DNA from: Desulfomicrobiaceae bacterium
GTDB taxonomy: Bacteria; Desulfobacterota; Desulfovibrionia; Desulfovibrionales; Desulfomicrobiaceae
DNA: 27,175 nt
NCBI GenBank assembly: GCA_003530935.1
Contig: DPEO01000003.1
Coordinates: 1-27,175, forward strand
Reading direction: 5' to 3'
In this document: positions 1 through 9,661 of the stretch, one piece after another
Layout: each line of letters begins with the position of its first letter
Position numbering within the stretch: position 1 is the stretch's first letter
Notes under the pieces: generated by a model
What the model was told of the DNA's origin: nothing
What the model saw: only the letters and a program-made list of their open reading frames with translations
Database searches by the model: none
Translations under genes and position numbers: made by a program

Positions 1-470
1 GGATCCACCTTGGCCGCGGCCCCCATGCTGGAAACCACGGGGATGCCGGCGTGCACCGCGGCGGCAATGAGGTGGACCTTGGCGTTGACCCCGTCGATGG
101 CGTCCACCAGGGCGTCCCAGGTGGGATCGAGCAGCCGGGCCACCTCCTGCGGGGCGACGAACTCCTGGCGCGCCACGACCCGGCAATGGGGGTTGATGTC
201 GAGCACGCGCCGCCGGGCCACCTCCGCCTTGGGCTGGCCGAGGGTGGAGGCGAGGGCGAAGAGCTGACGGTTGCGGTTGCTCTCGCCCACCACGTCGTGA
301 TCGAAGAGATGGAGCTCGCCGATGCCGGCGCGGGCCAGGGCCTCGGTGGCGTAGGACCCGACGGCGCCAAGGCCCACCACCGCCACGCGGGCGCGGGTCA
401 GGCGCTCCATGGCGCTGGGGCCTATGAGCTGCAGCGTGCGGGCAAAGGGTGCAAGGGGCGTGGAATTCAT
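1..470 (-). CDS. tcdA: tRNA threonylcarbamoyladenosine dehydratase (ThiF/MoeB family), C-terminus outside window
   Basis: ThiF/HesA/MoeB-type E1-like enzyme, best matching TcdA (CsdL/YgdL), which uses ATP to cyclise t6A37 in tRNA to ct6A. The visible 156 residues contain the Rossmann loop GLGAVGS (33-39), an acidic residue after the second strand (LFDHD, 54-58), the NRNRQ motif (65-69) typical of ThiF-like adenylation, and DAID (123-126). The N-terminus, RTLQLIGPSAMERL, is the TcdA-style lead-in. The rest, including any Cys-containing loop, lies beyond the window. The ATG overlaps the tatD stop (ATGA), so the two are probably translationally coupled. Other ThiF relatives (MoeB, ThiF) are possible, but no moa, moe or thi genes are adjacent. 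Confidence 0.85.
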   Translation of the reverse strand, partial: MNSTPLAPFARTLQLIGPSAMERLTRARVAVVGLGAVGSYATEALARAGIGELHLFDHDVVGESNRNRQLFALASTLGQPKAEVARRRVLDINPHCRVVARQEFVAPQEVARLLDPTWDALVDAIDGVNAKVHLIAAAVHAGIPVVSSMGAAAKVD

Positions 471-1306
471 GCTGCGGACCTCGTGATATCGAAGAAATCC
501 AAGGCCGTGGCCGTGACGGCCCGGGCCAGTTCCGCCGGGTCCTCCCCGCGGAGCCGGGCCAGTTCCTGGACGATCATCGGCAGATAGGCGGGTTCGTTGC
601 GCTCGTAGGGCACCCCTGCCGGGGCGATGGCCGGGCTGTCGGTCTCCACCAGGAGGCGCTCTTTGGAGATGCGCTGTGCCGCGGTGCGGGTCTTCCGGTT
701 CTTGGGCCAGGTGACGGACCCGGCCACCGAGAGGTACAATCCAAGCTTTTCGAACACCGGCACCATTTCGTGGGAGCCGCAGTAGGCGTGGAGCATCATG
801 CGCCGCGGCCGCTGGGAAAGCGATGCCATAAGCTCCACCAAGCGGCCGAAGGCCTTGCGGCAATGGATGGATACCGGCCGGTCGTAGCGGGCGGCGAGCT
901 CCATTTGCGCGAGAAACACCTCCTCCTGGAGGCCGTCGTTGCGCTCCTCCACCTGGCGGTCCAGGCCGATCTCACCCACGGCCACCGGATAGGCGGCCAC
1001 CAAGGCCTCCAGGCGGGCAAGCCAGCCGGTACTGCATTGGGCCACGAACCAGGGATGCACGCCCAGACTCGGGATGACCTCGGGGTATGTTTCCGCCAGG
1101 CCAAGGATGAGGTCCCAATCGCCTTGGTGGTCGCTATTGCACACCAGGTGGCGCACCCCTGCGGCGCGGGCGCGGGCAATGACTTGAGGGATATCGGCGC
1201 GCAAGTGGCCGTCTTGAAGGTGGCAATGGGCGTCCACCAGCGGGGGAATTTCTTGACGCAGGGCCCATCCGTCCCCATGGGAAGAAGCAACCAAGGAGCA
1301 AGACAT
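467..1306 (-). CDS. tatD: TatD-family metal-dependent deoxyribonuclease/hydrolase
   Basis: A 279-residue TIM-barrel hydrolase of the TatD family (cytoplasmic, metal-dependent 3'-5' DNase or related phosphoesterase). All expected metal ligands are present: HxH at 27/29 (DAHCHL), E112 (GEIGLD), H148 (SIHCR), H173 (MLHAY) and D223 (ETDSP). Length matches the family (about 260-280). The start is uncertain. The chosen ATG gives 24 residues before LVDAHCHL, has no good Shine-Dalgarno, and lies inside the CATG that also holds the start of a divergent small gene. No other in-frame ATG lies before the HxH motif; a TTG four codons in is an alternative. The stop overlaps the tcdA start by 4 nt. Confidence 0.9.
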   Translation of the reverse strand: MSCSLVASSHGDGWALRQEIPPLVDAHCHLQDGHLRADIPQVIARARAAGVRHLVCNSDHQGDWDLILGLAETYPEVIPSLGVHPWFVAQCSTGWLARLEALVAAYPVAVGEIGLDRQVEERNDGLQEEVFLAQMELAARYDRPVSIHCRKAFGRLVELMASLSQRPRRMMLHAYCGSHEMVPVFEKLGLYLSVAGSVTWPKNRKTRTAAQRISKERLLVETDSPAIAPAGVPYERNEPAYLPMIVQELARLRGEDPAELARAVTATALDFFDITRSAA

Positions 1307-1451
1307 GGGAGAACTCGTCACATTGGTGGTGCTGGTGGTGGTTTGGGTGCTCATTGCCCGTTTCGTCCTGCCCAAGATCGGTATGGGCTGAGGCCCGGCT
1401 TCGTCCAGCTGCCGGTGGCAGCCACCGAAGAAGTCGCGGCGGAAGTCGTAA
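1305..1451 (+). CDS. Candidate mini membrane selenoprotein (28 codons, in-frame UGA, 19 more codons)
   Basis: A small gene in the gap between the tatD start and the end of the PP-loop gene. AAGGAG (1292-1297) sits 7 nt before the ATG. The first 28 codons encode one hydrophobic helix rich in Val/Leu, ending RFVLPKIGMG, then UGA at 1389-1391. If UGA is read as selenocysteine, the frame continues U-G-P-A-S-S-S-C-R-W and a basic tail KKSRRKS to TAA at 1449-1451, giving 48 residues with a U-x6-C pair. Of the 19 codons after UGA, 17 end in G or C, as expected for coding DNA here. A SECIS-like hairpin follows UGA at the right distance. Seen: frame, SD, UGA, hairpin. Inferred: Sec insertion. Otherwise it is an ordinary 28-residue membrane peptide ending at 1391. 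I do not recognise the family. Confidence 0.6.
1399..1430 (+). promoter_or_regulatory. Bacterial SECIS-like two-tier hairpin after UGA
   Basis: Lower stem CTTCG (1399-1403) with CGAAG (1426-1430), an internal loop TCCA/CAC, upper stem GCTGCC (1408-1413) with GGCAGC (1417-1422), and apical loop GGT (1414-1416). The loop begins 22 nt after the UGA codon. Known bacterial SECIS elements have a G among the first two loop bases and a loop about 16-37 nt from UGA, and this fits. No T-run follows, so it is not an intrinsic terminator. Its role is inferred from geometry only. Confidence 0.5.
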
Positions 1452-1476
1452 ACCCAAAAACCCCGTATCATGTATG

Positions 1477-1515
1477 GCCAGCGCGTCGCGCCTCCGCCGA
1501 GGCCGGCGCGTTGGC
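1477..1515. terminator. GC-rich hairpin between convergent genes, possible terminator
   Basis: GCCAGCGCG (1477-1485) pairs with CGCGTTGGC (1507-1515) with one G-T wobble, and an inner GCCTC/GAGGC stem sits inside. It lies between the small plus-strand gene and the minus-strand PP-loop gene, and touches the latter's stop. Reading on minus, a TTTTT follows about 15 nt later, so it is a weak candidate at best. Confidence 0.35.
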
Positions 1516-2561
1516 TATTTGGGGGAACTCTCTTGCATCCACTGGGCCTTGGCCTCGCGGATGCATTCCCAGGAGGGCGGCTCGGCGAAGCAACAGGCCG
1601 GAAGAACCTCCACGGTGCTTCGGTTGCCGCCGTCGTCGATACGCACCCGCACCGGCGCGTCTGCGGTCCGGGCTTTGGGGGCGAAGTGGGCCAAGGTCGC
1701 TGCGGCCTGCTGCACGGTGGCGACGTCCCACACGGCCCCGGGAAGCGGCCGCGCGATGCCCGTGGGTCCAGGGAGCTGATCCAGTTGCAGCATAAGGTCT
1801 CCAGGGCGACGGAGCGAGCGCAGCACCTGGCCGTCGCGTTCGTTTCGGGCAAGCACCAACCAGTGGCGGCCATGCCAGAGCTGCCGTCCCACATTGGCGA
1901 GGTGAAAATCCTCGGCCCGCAGCGCGGAGAACTGCAGAAGCGGCCAGTAGCGCCGGGCGGATTCCTTTTCCGTGAGCCGGCACCCACCCCCTTGGGCCGG
2001 GATGCGGGAGATCCCCATGACCCGGGCCAGCTCCAATTGGGGCTTGCGGCCGCGGCCATGCATGGCGCCCAGGCGTTCACGGTCCACCAGGCCGGACTCC
2101 TCCATGGGCGTGGGCGGCAGGTGTTTGGCGCACAAAGGGCGCAGCAAGAGGTCGCGCACGCCGGCATCGTTGCGGATGGCGTTCAGGGTGTCTTCACGCT
2201 GGGACATGGGGCGCTGGCCGAGCACTTCGCCGGAGATGAGAAATTGCGCCCCGTAGTGGGAGAGCAGCGCGCGGGCGTGGCGCAGCATGAGGATCTTGCA
2301 GTCCACACAGGGGTTGAGGGTCTTGCCGAGGCCGTGGGCGGGCCTGGCGCTGAGCATGTCCACGAAGGCCTGCCCGATGTCCATCACCTCGAGGGTGACG
2401 CCGTAGTCGCGCTCCCAGGCGGCCACGGCCTGGGGTTTGCCAAAAAACGGAGACACGAAATGGAGCCCCAAGACCGAAAGGCCTTGGGCCATCACCATGC
2501 GGGTGGCGAGGATGCTGTCCAGCCCGCCGGAAAAGAGCGAAAGGGCATGATAGGTTGGCAT
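1515..2561 (-). CDS. PP-loop ATP pyrophosphatase related to MnmA tRNA 2-thiouridylase
   Basis: A 348-residue adenine-nucleotide alpha-hydrolase with the PP-loop SGGLDS (11-16). MnmA-like features follow: NPCVDCK (83-89) corresponds to the NPCxxCN cysteine of MnmA, and C194 in GGGC sits about where MnmA has its second catalytic cysteine. Family enzymes adenylate a tRNA base and then replace oxygen with sulfur. The C-terminal part differs from MnmA: it lacks a clear tRNA-binding beta-barrel pattern and ends in a region of unknown function. It may therefore be a paralogous sulfur-transfer or tRNA-thiolation protein, not the housekeeping MnmA. The start is fixed by the PP-loop's closeness to the N-terminus; the Shine-Dalgarno is poor. 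It is divergent from recA across an AT-rich spacer. Confidence 0.8.
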   Translation of the reverse strand: MPTYHALSLFSGGLDSILATRMVMAQGLSVLGLHFVSPFFGKPQAVAAWERDYGVTLEVMDIGQAFVDMLSARPAHGLGKTLNPCVDCKILMLRHARALLSHYGAQFLISGEVLGQRPMSQREDTLNAIRNDAGVRDLLLRPLCAKHLPPTPMEESGLVDRERLGAMHGRGRKPQLELARVMGISRIPAQGGGCRLTEKESARRYWPLLQFSALRAEDFHLANVGRQLWHGRHWLVLARNERDGQVLRSLRRPGDLMLQLDQLPGPTGIARPLPGAVWDVATVQQAAATLAHFAPKARTADAPVRVRIDDGGNRSTVEVLPACCFAEPPSWECIREAKAQWMQESSPK

Positions 2562-2613
2562 GGAGTGCGGCTACCCAGAGGTTGTGGATTTTGGCAAGGT
2601 CAAAATCGGACTT

Positions 2614-2642
2614 TTGGAATCAGCTAAAAAAATAAATAATTT
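2614..2642 (+). promoter_or_regulatory. Possible recA promoter in AT-rich spacer
   Basis: TTGGAA (2614-2619), a 17-bp spacer, then TAATTT (2637-2642), inside an AT-rich stretch between the divergent PP-loop gene and recA. A second -10-like TATTAT lies at 2648-2653. Matches to the consensus are only moderate. I found no CTGT-N8-ACAG LexA box in 2562-2738. Confidence 0.3.
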
Positions 2643-2738
2643 TAAAGTATTATTGTGTTTTATGACATTTGCCCTTTGCAGGGGCTTGGGCTATCAAACC
2701 CTTTTCTCATGACGTACCGAATTTTTGTGGAGGAAACC

Positions 2739-3803
2739 ATGGCCCGACCCCCCAAGCTGTCTGCGGAAGACGCCCGGCGCGAAGCGTTGGCTACGGCGCT
2801 GGCCACCATCGAGCGGCGCTATGGCCAAGGCTCGGTCATGCGCCTGTCGGAAGAGAGTCATCAGCCCATCGCGGTTATTCCTACGGGCTCCATCGCCCTG
2901 GACTTGGCCTTGGGTGTGGGTGGCATCCCCAAAGGCCGGGTGACGGAGATCTACGGCCCCGAGTCCTCGGGCAAGACCACCTTGGCCTTGCACGTCATCG
3001 CCCAGGCCCAGCGTCAGGGCGGAATTGCCGCCTTCATCGACGCCGAGCACGCCTTGGACGTCAACTATGCCCGCCGCCTGGGGGTGCGCACCGACGATCT
3101 GCTCATTTCTCAGCCTGATTACGGCGAGCAGGCCCTGGAGATCGCGGACATGCTGGTGCGCTCCGGCGCCGTGGACGTGGTGGTGGTGGACTCGGTGGCG
3201 GCCCTCATCCCCCAGGCCGAGCTCGAAGGCACCATGGGCGAGTCCCAGGTGGGCGGTCAGGCCCGGCTCATGTCGCATGCCATGCGCAAGCTCACGGGCA
3301 CCATCCACAAGTCGCGCACGGCGCTTATTTTCATCAATCAGTTGCGCATGAAGATCGGTGTTACCGGCTATGGCAGCCCGGAGACTACCACCGGCGGCAA
3401 CGCCCTCAAGTTCTACGCTTCGGTGCGGCTGGACGTGCGCCGCATTCAGACCCTCAAGGACAAGGAAGAATCCTACGGCAACCGGGTGCGGGTGAAAGTG
3501 GCCAAGAACAAAGTGGCCCCGCCCTTCCGGGAGGCGGAGTTCGACATCCTGTACGGCACAGGTGTCTCTCATGAGGGAGAACTCATTGATCTGGGGGTGG
3601 AGCACGGCGTCATCGACAAGAGCGGCGCTTGGTATGCCTTTGGTTCCGAGCGCTTGGGCCAGGGCAAGGAGAATGTCCGCGCCCTGCTTGTGGAAAACGA
3701 GGCCTTGCGCACCCAAATCCATCATGCCCTGCTTTCGCGTTTGGGCTTGCCGCTGCCAGAAACGGGCGAGCTTCAGGCGGAAGAGAACGAATCGTCGAGG
3801 TAA
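2739..3803 (+). CDS. recA: Recombinase A
   Basis: A 354-residue RecA, the ATP-dependent strand-exchange protein and LexA co-protease. Walker A GPESSGKT is at 73-80, the catalytic glutamate lies in DAEHALD (101-107), Walker B VDVVVVD at 145-151, loop L1 around EGTMGESQVGGQ (163-174), and the L2 stretch INQLRMKIG followed by the TTTGGNAL signature from about 217. Length and domain order are standard. An open frame extends 28 codons upstream, but the chosen ATG is right: GGAGG ends 6 nt before it and the protein then starts like other RecAs. alaS begins 3 nt after the stop, so the two are likely cotranscribed. No recX gene follows. Confidence 0.98.
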   Translation: MARPPKLSAEDARREALATALATIERRYGQGSVMRLSEESHQPIAVIPTGSIALDLALGVGGIPKGRVTEIYGPESSGKTTLALHVIAQAQRQGGIAAFIDAEHALDVNYARRLGVRTDDLLISQPDYGEQALEIADMLVRSGAVDVVVVDSVAALIPQAELEGTMGESQVGGQARLMSHAMRKLTGTIHKSRTALIFINQLRMKIGVTGYGSPETTTGGNALKFYASVRLDVRRIQTLKDKEESYGNRVRVKVAKNKVAPPFREAEFDILYGTGVSHEGELIDLGVEHGVIDKSGAWYAFGSERLGQGKENVRALLVENEALRTQIHHALLSRLGLPLPETGELQAEENESSR

Positions 3804-3806
3804 TTT

Positions 3807-6439
<2,633 letters not shown>

Positions 6440-6443
<4 letters not shown>

Positions 6444-7273
6444 CGCGGATCCTGCGGCGTCGCGACATCATCCCAGGGCAGACGGTGGAGATGGTGCTCC
6501 ATGCCCCGGCCATTGCCGCTGCCGCGCGGCCCGGGCACTTCGTCATCCTGCGCGTGCACCCCATGGGCGAGCGCATCCCGCTCACCATTGCCGATGCTGA
6601 CGCCGCCGCAGGCACCATCACCATCGTGTTCTTGGTGGTGGGCACCACCACGGCCCGTTTGGCGCAGCTCTCGGAGGGCGAGGACATCCTCGACGTGTGC
6701 GGCCCGTTGGGTCAGGCCACGCACCTGACGCGCGTGGGCAAAGTGGTGTGTGTGGGCGGGGGGACCGGCATCGCCGCCATGCATCACATCGCCAAGGGGC
6801 ACGCCCAGGTGGGCAACCAGGTCACTGCGGTCATCGGCGCGCGCTCGGCGGACCTCCTCCTCTTCGAGGAAGAACTCGGCCGCTTCTGCCATGAGGTGCT
6901 GGTGGCCACCAACGACGGCTCCCGCGGGGTGCGGGGGCTGGTGACTGACGCCCTGCGGCAGCATTTCGCGGCCCATCCCGATGTGGCCGAGGTGGTGGCG
7001 GTGGGACCGGTGCCCATGATGCGCGCCGTGGCCGAACTCACCCGGCCTTTGGGTATCAAGACCGTGGTCAGCCTCAATTCCATCATGGTGGATGGCATGG
7101 GCATGTGCGGGGCCTGCCGGGTGCGGGTGGGCGGTGAAATCCGCTTCGCCTGCGTGGACGGGCCGGAATTCGACGGCCATGCCGTGGACTTCGACGAATT
7201 GGCGGCCCGGCTCACGGCCTTCGTGTCCCAGGAACGCCAGAGTTTTGGTTGTTTGGGGGCGTGCCATGGGTAG
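6440..7273 (+). CDS. nfnA: NADH-dependent ferredoxin:NADP+ oxidoreductase, small subunit NfnA
   Basis: A 277-residue FAD/NAD(H)-binding subunit of the ferredoxin-NADP reductase fold. In Nfn it works with NfnB in flavin-based electron bifurcation, coupling NADPH to NAD+ and ferredoxin. FAD-binding RIPLTI is at 45-50 and the nucleotide-binding GGGTG at 106-110. The C-terminal [2Fe-2S] site shows D218, C223, C226 and C238, the same Asp-x4-Cys-x2-Cys-x11-Cys spacing recalled for Thermotoga NfnA, where Asp is a ligand. This favours Nfn over dihydroorotate-dehydrogenase electron-transfer subunit PyrK. An additional C271/C275 pair lies at the very end. It overlaps alaS by 4 nt and nfnB by 8 nt. Confidence 0.92.
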
Positions 7274-8678
7274 AAGGAAGATCCCTCCGCGCGTCCCCAT
7301 GCCCATGCAGGCCCCTGTGGTGCGGCGGGGCAATTTCCATGAGGTGGCCTTGGGCTATACCCGCGAACAGGCCATGGCCGAGGCCAGCCGTTGTTTGCAG
7401 TGCAAAAAGCCCACCTGCCAGGCAGGGTGCCCGGTGGAGGTGGATTGCAAGGGCTTTATCGCCCATCTTGCCCAGGGCGACGTGGAAGGCGCCTTTGCCG
7501 TCATCCGGCACACCAACAGCCTGCCTGCGGTGTGCGGTCGGGTATGCCCGCAGGAGAAGCAATGCGAGCGGGCGTGCAAACTCGCCCCCACGGGCGAGCC
7601 CATCGCCATTGGTCGGCTGGAGCGCTTTGTGGCCGACGCCTACTACACCTCGGATGCCTGCGCCTCGGCCATCGCCGCGGCGAGCCAGTGTCGCATGCCC
7701 CAGGGGGATGTCCGGGTGGCGTGTGTGGGATCCGGGCCCAGCAGCCTCACGGCGGCGGGGCTGCTCGCTGCCTTGGGGGCGCAGGTGACGGTGTTCGAGG
7801 GGTTGCATGAGATCGGCGGGGTCTTGGTGTACGGGATCCCGGAGTTTCGGCTGCCCAAGCGTATCGTGGCCACGGAGGTGGAACATTTGCGCCGCCTGGG
7901 TGTGGAGTTCCGCACCAATTGGGTGGTGGGCCAGACCATCGGTTTGCGTGCGCTCTTGGAGCAGGGTTTCCAGGCGGTCTTTGTGGGAACCGGCGCCGGA
8001 CTACCCCGGTTCCCTGGCATCCCCGGAGAGAGTCTGCTTGGGGTGTACAGCGCCAACGAGTACCTCACCCGGGTCAATCTCATGCGTGCGTATGAGTTTC
8101 CCCGAGCCGACACTCCCTTGCCCCAGGGACAGCGGGTGACGGTCGTCGGCGGAGGCAACGTGGCCATGGACGCGGCCCGCACTGCCCTGCGTCTGGGCGC
8201 CGAGGCGGTCACCATCGTCTACCGCCGCACTCAGGCCGAGATGCCCTGCCGCCGCGAAGAGTTGGAGCATGCCGTGGAGGAAGGAGTGCGGGTGCGTGAA
8301 CTCGTGGCGCCGGTGGCCTTCGAGGGCGATGGTAATGGCCGGCTTTCGGGCCTGCGGGTGGAGCACATGGTGCTGGGCGAGCCGGACGATTCGGGCCGGC
8401 GTCGGCCTGTGTCTGCGGGCACCACAGAGGTGCTTCCCACGGATCTGTGCATCATCGGTATCGGCACCGGGCCCAACCCGGTGCTTCTGCGCGCCACGCC
8501 GGAGTTGGCGTGCAACCGCTGGGGGTACATCGTGACCGATCCGGAAACCGGAGAGACCTCCATCCCTATGGTCTTTGCCGGCGGTGATATCGTCACCGGT
8601 GCGGCCACCGTGGTCTTGGCCATGGGCGCGGGGCGGCGGGCGGCGCAGGAAATCGCGCGGCGTTTGGGGCTCGTATGA
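7266..8678 (+). CDS. nfnB: NADH-dependent ferredoxin:NADP+ oxidoreductase, large subunit NfnB (GltD-like)
   Basis: A 470-residue subunit homologous to the glutamate synthase small chain. The N-terminal cysteine groups C43, C46, C51, C55, C61 and C90, C94, C100, C104 can hold two [4Fe-4S] clusters. An FAD dinucleotide fold follows (GSGPSS, 155-160), then an NADP(H) fold (GGGNVAMDAA, 295-304). In Nfn this subunit binds NADPH, the bifurcating FAD and the ferredoxin-side clusters. GltD shares the fold, but no large glutamate synthase gene is adjacent and the partner is NfnA. The ATG at 7266 lies within the end of nfnA; open frame upstream of it is antecedent to the gene and has no support. The stop overlaps the next start (ATGA). 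Confidence 0.92.
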   Translation: MGRRKIPPRVPMPMQAPVVRRGNFHEVALGYTREQAMAEASRCLQCKKPTCQAGCPVEVDCKGFIAHLAQGDVEGAFAVIRHTNSLPAVCGRVCPQEKQCERACKLAPTGEPIAIGRLERFVADAYYTSDACASAIAAASQCRMPQGDVRVACVGSGPSSLTAAGLLAALGAQVTVFEGLHEIGGVLVYGIPEFRLPKRIVATEVEHLRRLGVEFRTNWVVGQTIGLRALLEQGFQAVFVGTGAGLPRFPGIPGESLLGVYSANEYLTRVNLMRAYEFPRADTPLPQGQRVTVVGGGNVAMDAARTALRLGAEAVTIVYRRTQAEMPCRREELEHAVEEGVRVRELVAPVAFEGDGNGRLSGLRVEHMVLGEPDDSGRRRPVSAGTTEVLPTDLCIIGIGTGPNPVLLRATPELACNRWGYIVTDPETGETSIPMVFAGGDIVTGAATVVLAMGAGRRAAQEIARRLGLV

Positions 8679-9661
8679 CGGAAGAGACCATGGGACGCTA
8701 TTTGGGTGTGGCTTTCAAGCGGGGGGGCATGATCTACTATTTTTCCTCCGCCCCCTTTGTGCTGGCGGTGCACGATTGGGTCTTGGTGAAGACCGAGGAA
8801 GGCATCGGGTTTGGCCAGATCGTGGTCATCAAGGATGAACTGCCGCCGGGCCTCGATCCTGCCCAGGTGAAGCCCATTTACCGGCCGGCCACCCAGGAAG
8901 ACTTCCAGACCGTGGCCGAAAACCAGCAGCACGCGGTGGAGGCCAAGGCCATTTGCCAGCAGGCCATCGCCCGGCTGGGACTGGAGATGAAGCTGGTGGA
9001 TGTGGAGGTGAGCTTTGATCGCAGCAAGATGCTCTTTTACTTCACGGCCCCCGGCCGGGTGGATTTCCGGGAGCTGGTGAAGGACCTGGTGCGCACCTTT
9101 CGCACCCGCATCGAGCTGCGGCAGATCGGCGTGCGCCACGAGACACAGATGCTCGGCGCCCTGGGCAATTGCGGCCAGGTATGCTGCTGCCGACGGTTTT
9201 TACGCCGCTTCGAGCCGGTGACCATCAAGATGGCCAAGGATCAGAATCTGTTTCTCAATCCTGCCAAGATCTCCGGGGCCTGCGGTCGGCTTTTGTGCTG
9301 TCTTGCCTACGAGATGGACCACTACGCGGAGTTCCAGAAGCGCCTGCCCAAGATCGGTCGCCGCTACCGCACCACCCAGGGGCTGGTGAAGACCCTGCGC
9401 GCCAATATGTTCCGGGACTCGGTGACCGTGCTCACGGACGAGGGAGACGAGCTCGACATCCCATTGGAAGAGTGGCCGGCCTTGGTGCTCCCTGAGGAGC
9501 GTGGTTCGGCTGCGGATCGATCCAGCGAGCGTCCTGCTGCCTCACCGCAGAAGGCGGCGGAGTCACCGCAGCCACCGGCTTCGCCGTCGGGGCATCGTCC
9601 GCCCCGCCGGGGAAAGCGCCTGCCCAAGAAATCCTCCAAGCCCAAGAGAGTTGCGTCGTGA
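8675..9661 (+). CDS. PSP1-domain protein, RicT/YaaT-like
   Basis: A 328-residue protein with the PSP1 domain (about 5-265) and a low-complexity Pro/Ser/Lys-rich tail (about 275-328) that is probably disordered. Seven cysteines sit in two clusters: C166, C170, C171, C172 and C203, C208, C209. In Bacillus RicT (YaaT), part of the RicAFT complex, conserved cysteines contribute to Fe-S cluster binding and the complex influences RNase Y activity. In a non-sporulating proteobacterium the role is not established. The start is ATG 8675 overlapping the nfnB stop; ATG at 8690 (MGRYLG) is an alternative. The stop overlaps the metG start (GTGA). Its place after nfnB suggests a redox link, which is inference. 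Confidence 0.85.
   Translation: MTEETMGRYLGVAFKRGGMIYYFSSAPFVLAVHDWVLVKTEEGIGFGQIVVIKDELPPGLDPAQVKPIYRPATQEDFQTVAENQQHAVEAKAICQQAIARLGLEMKLVDVEVSFDRSKMLFYFTAPGRVDFRELVKDLVRTFRTRIELRQIGVRHETQMLGALGNCGQVCCCRRFLRRFEPVTIKMAKDQNLFLNPAKISGACGRLLCCLAYEMDHYAEFQKRLPKIGRRYRTTQGLVKTLRANMFRDSVTVLTDEGDELDIPLEEWPALVLPEERGSAADRSSERPAASPQKAAESPQPPASPSGHRPPRRGKRLPKKSSKPKRVAS

Noticed and set aside
1307..2167. The tatD frame is open far upstream, giving a 566-residue reading
   Set aside because: The extra N-terminal residues lie antisense to the small gene and out of frame inside the PP-loop gene. They lack family similarity and an SD.
2562..2738. LexA/SOS box upstream of recA
   Set aside because: No CTGT-N8-ACAG or close relative was found. 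Lineage-specific boxes cannot be excluded by eye.
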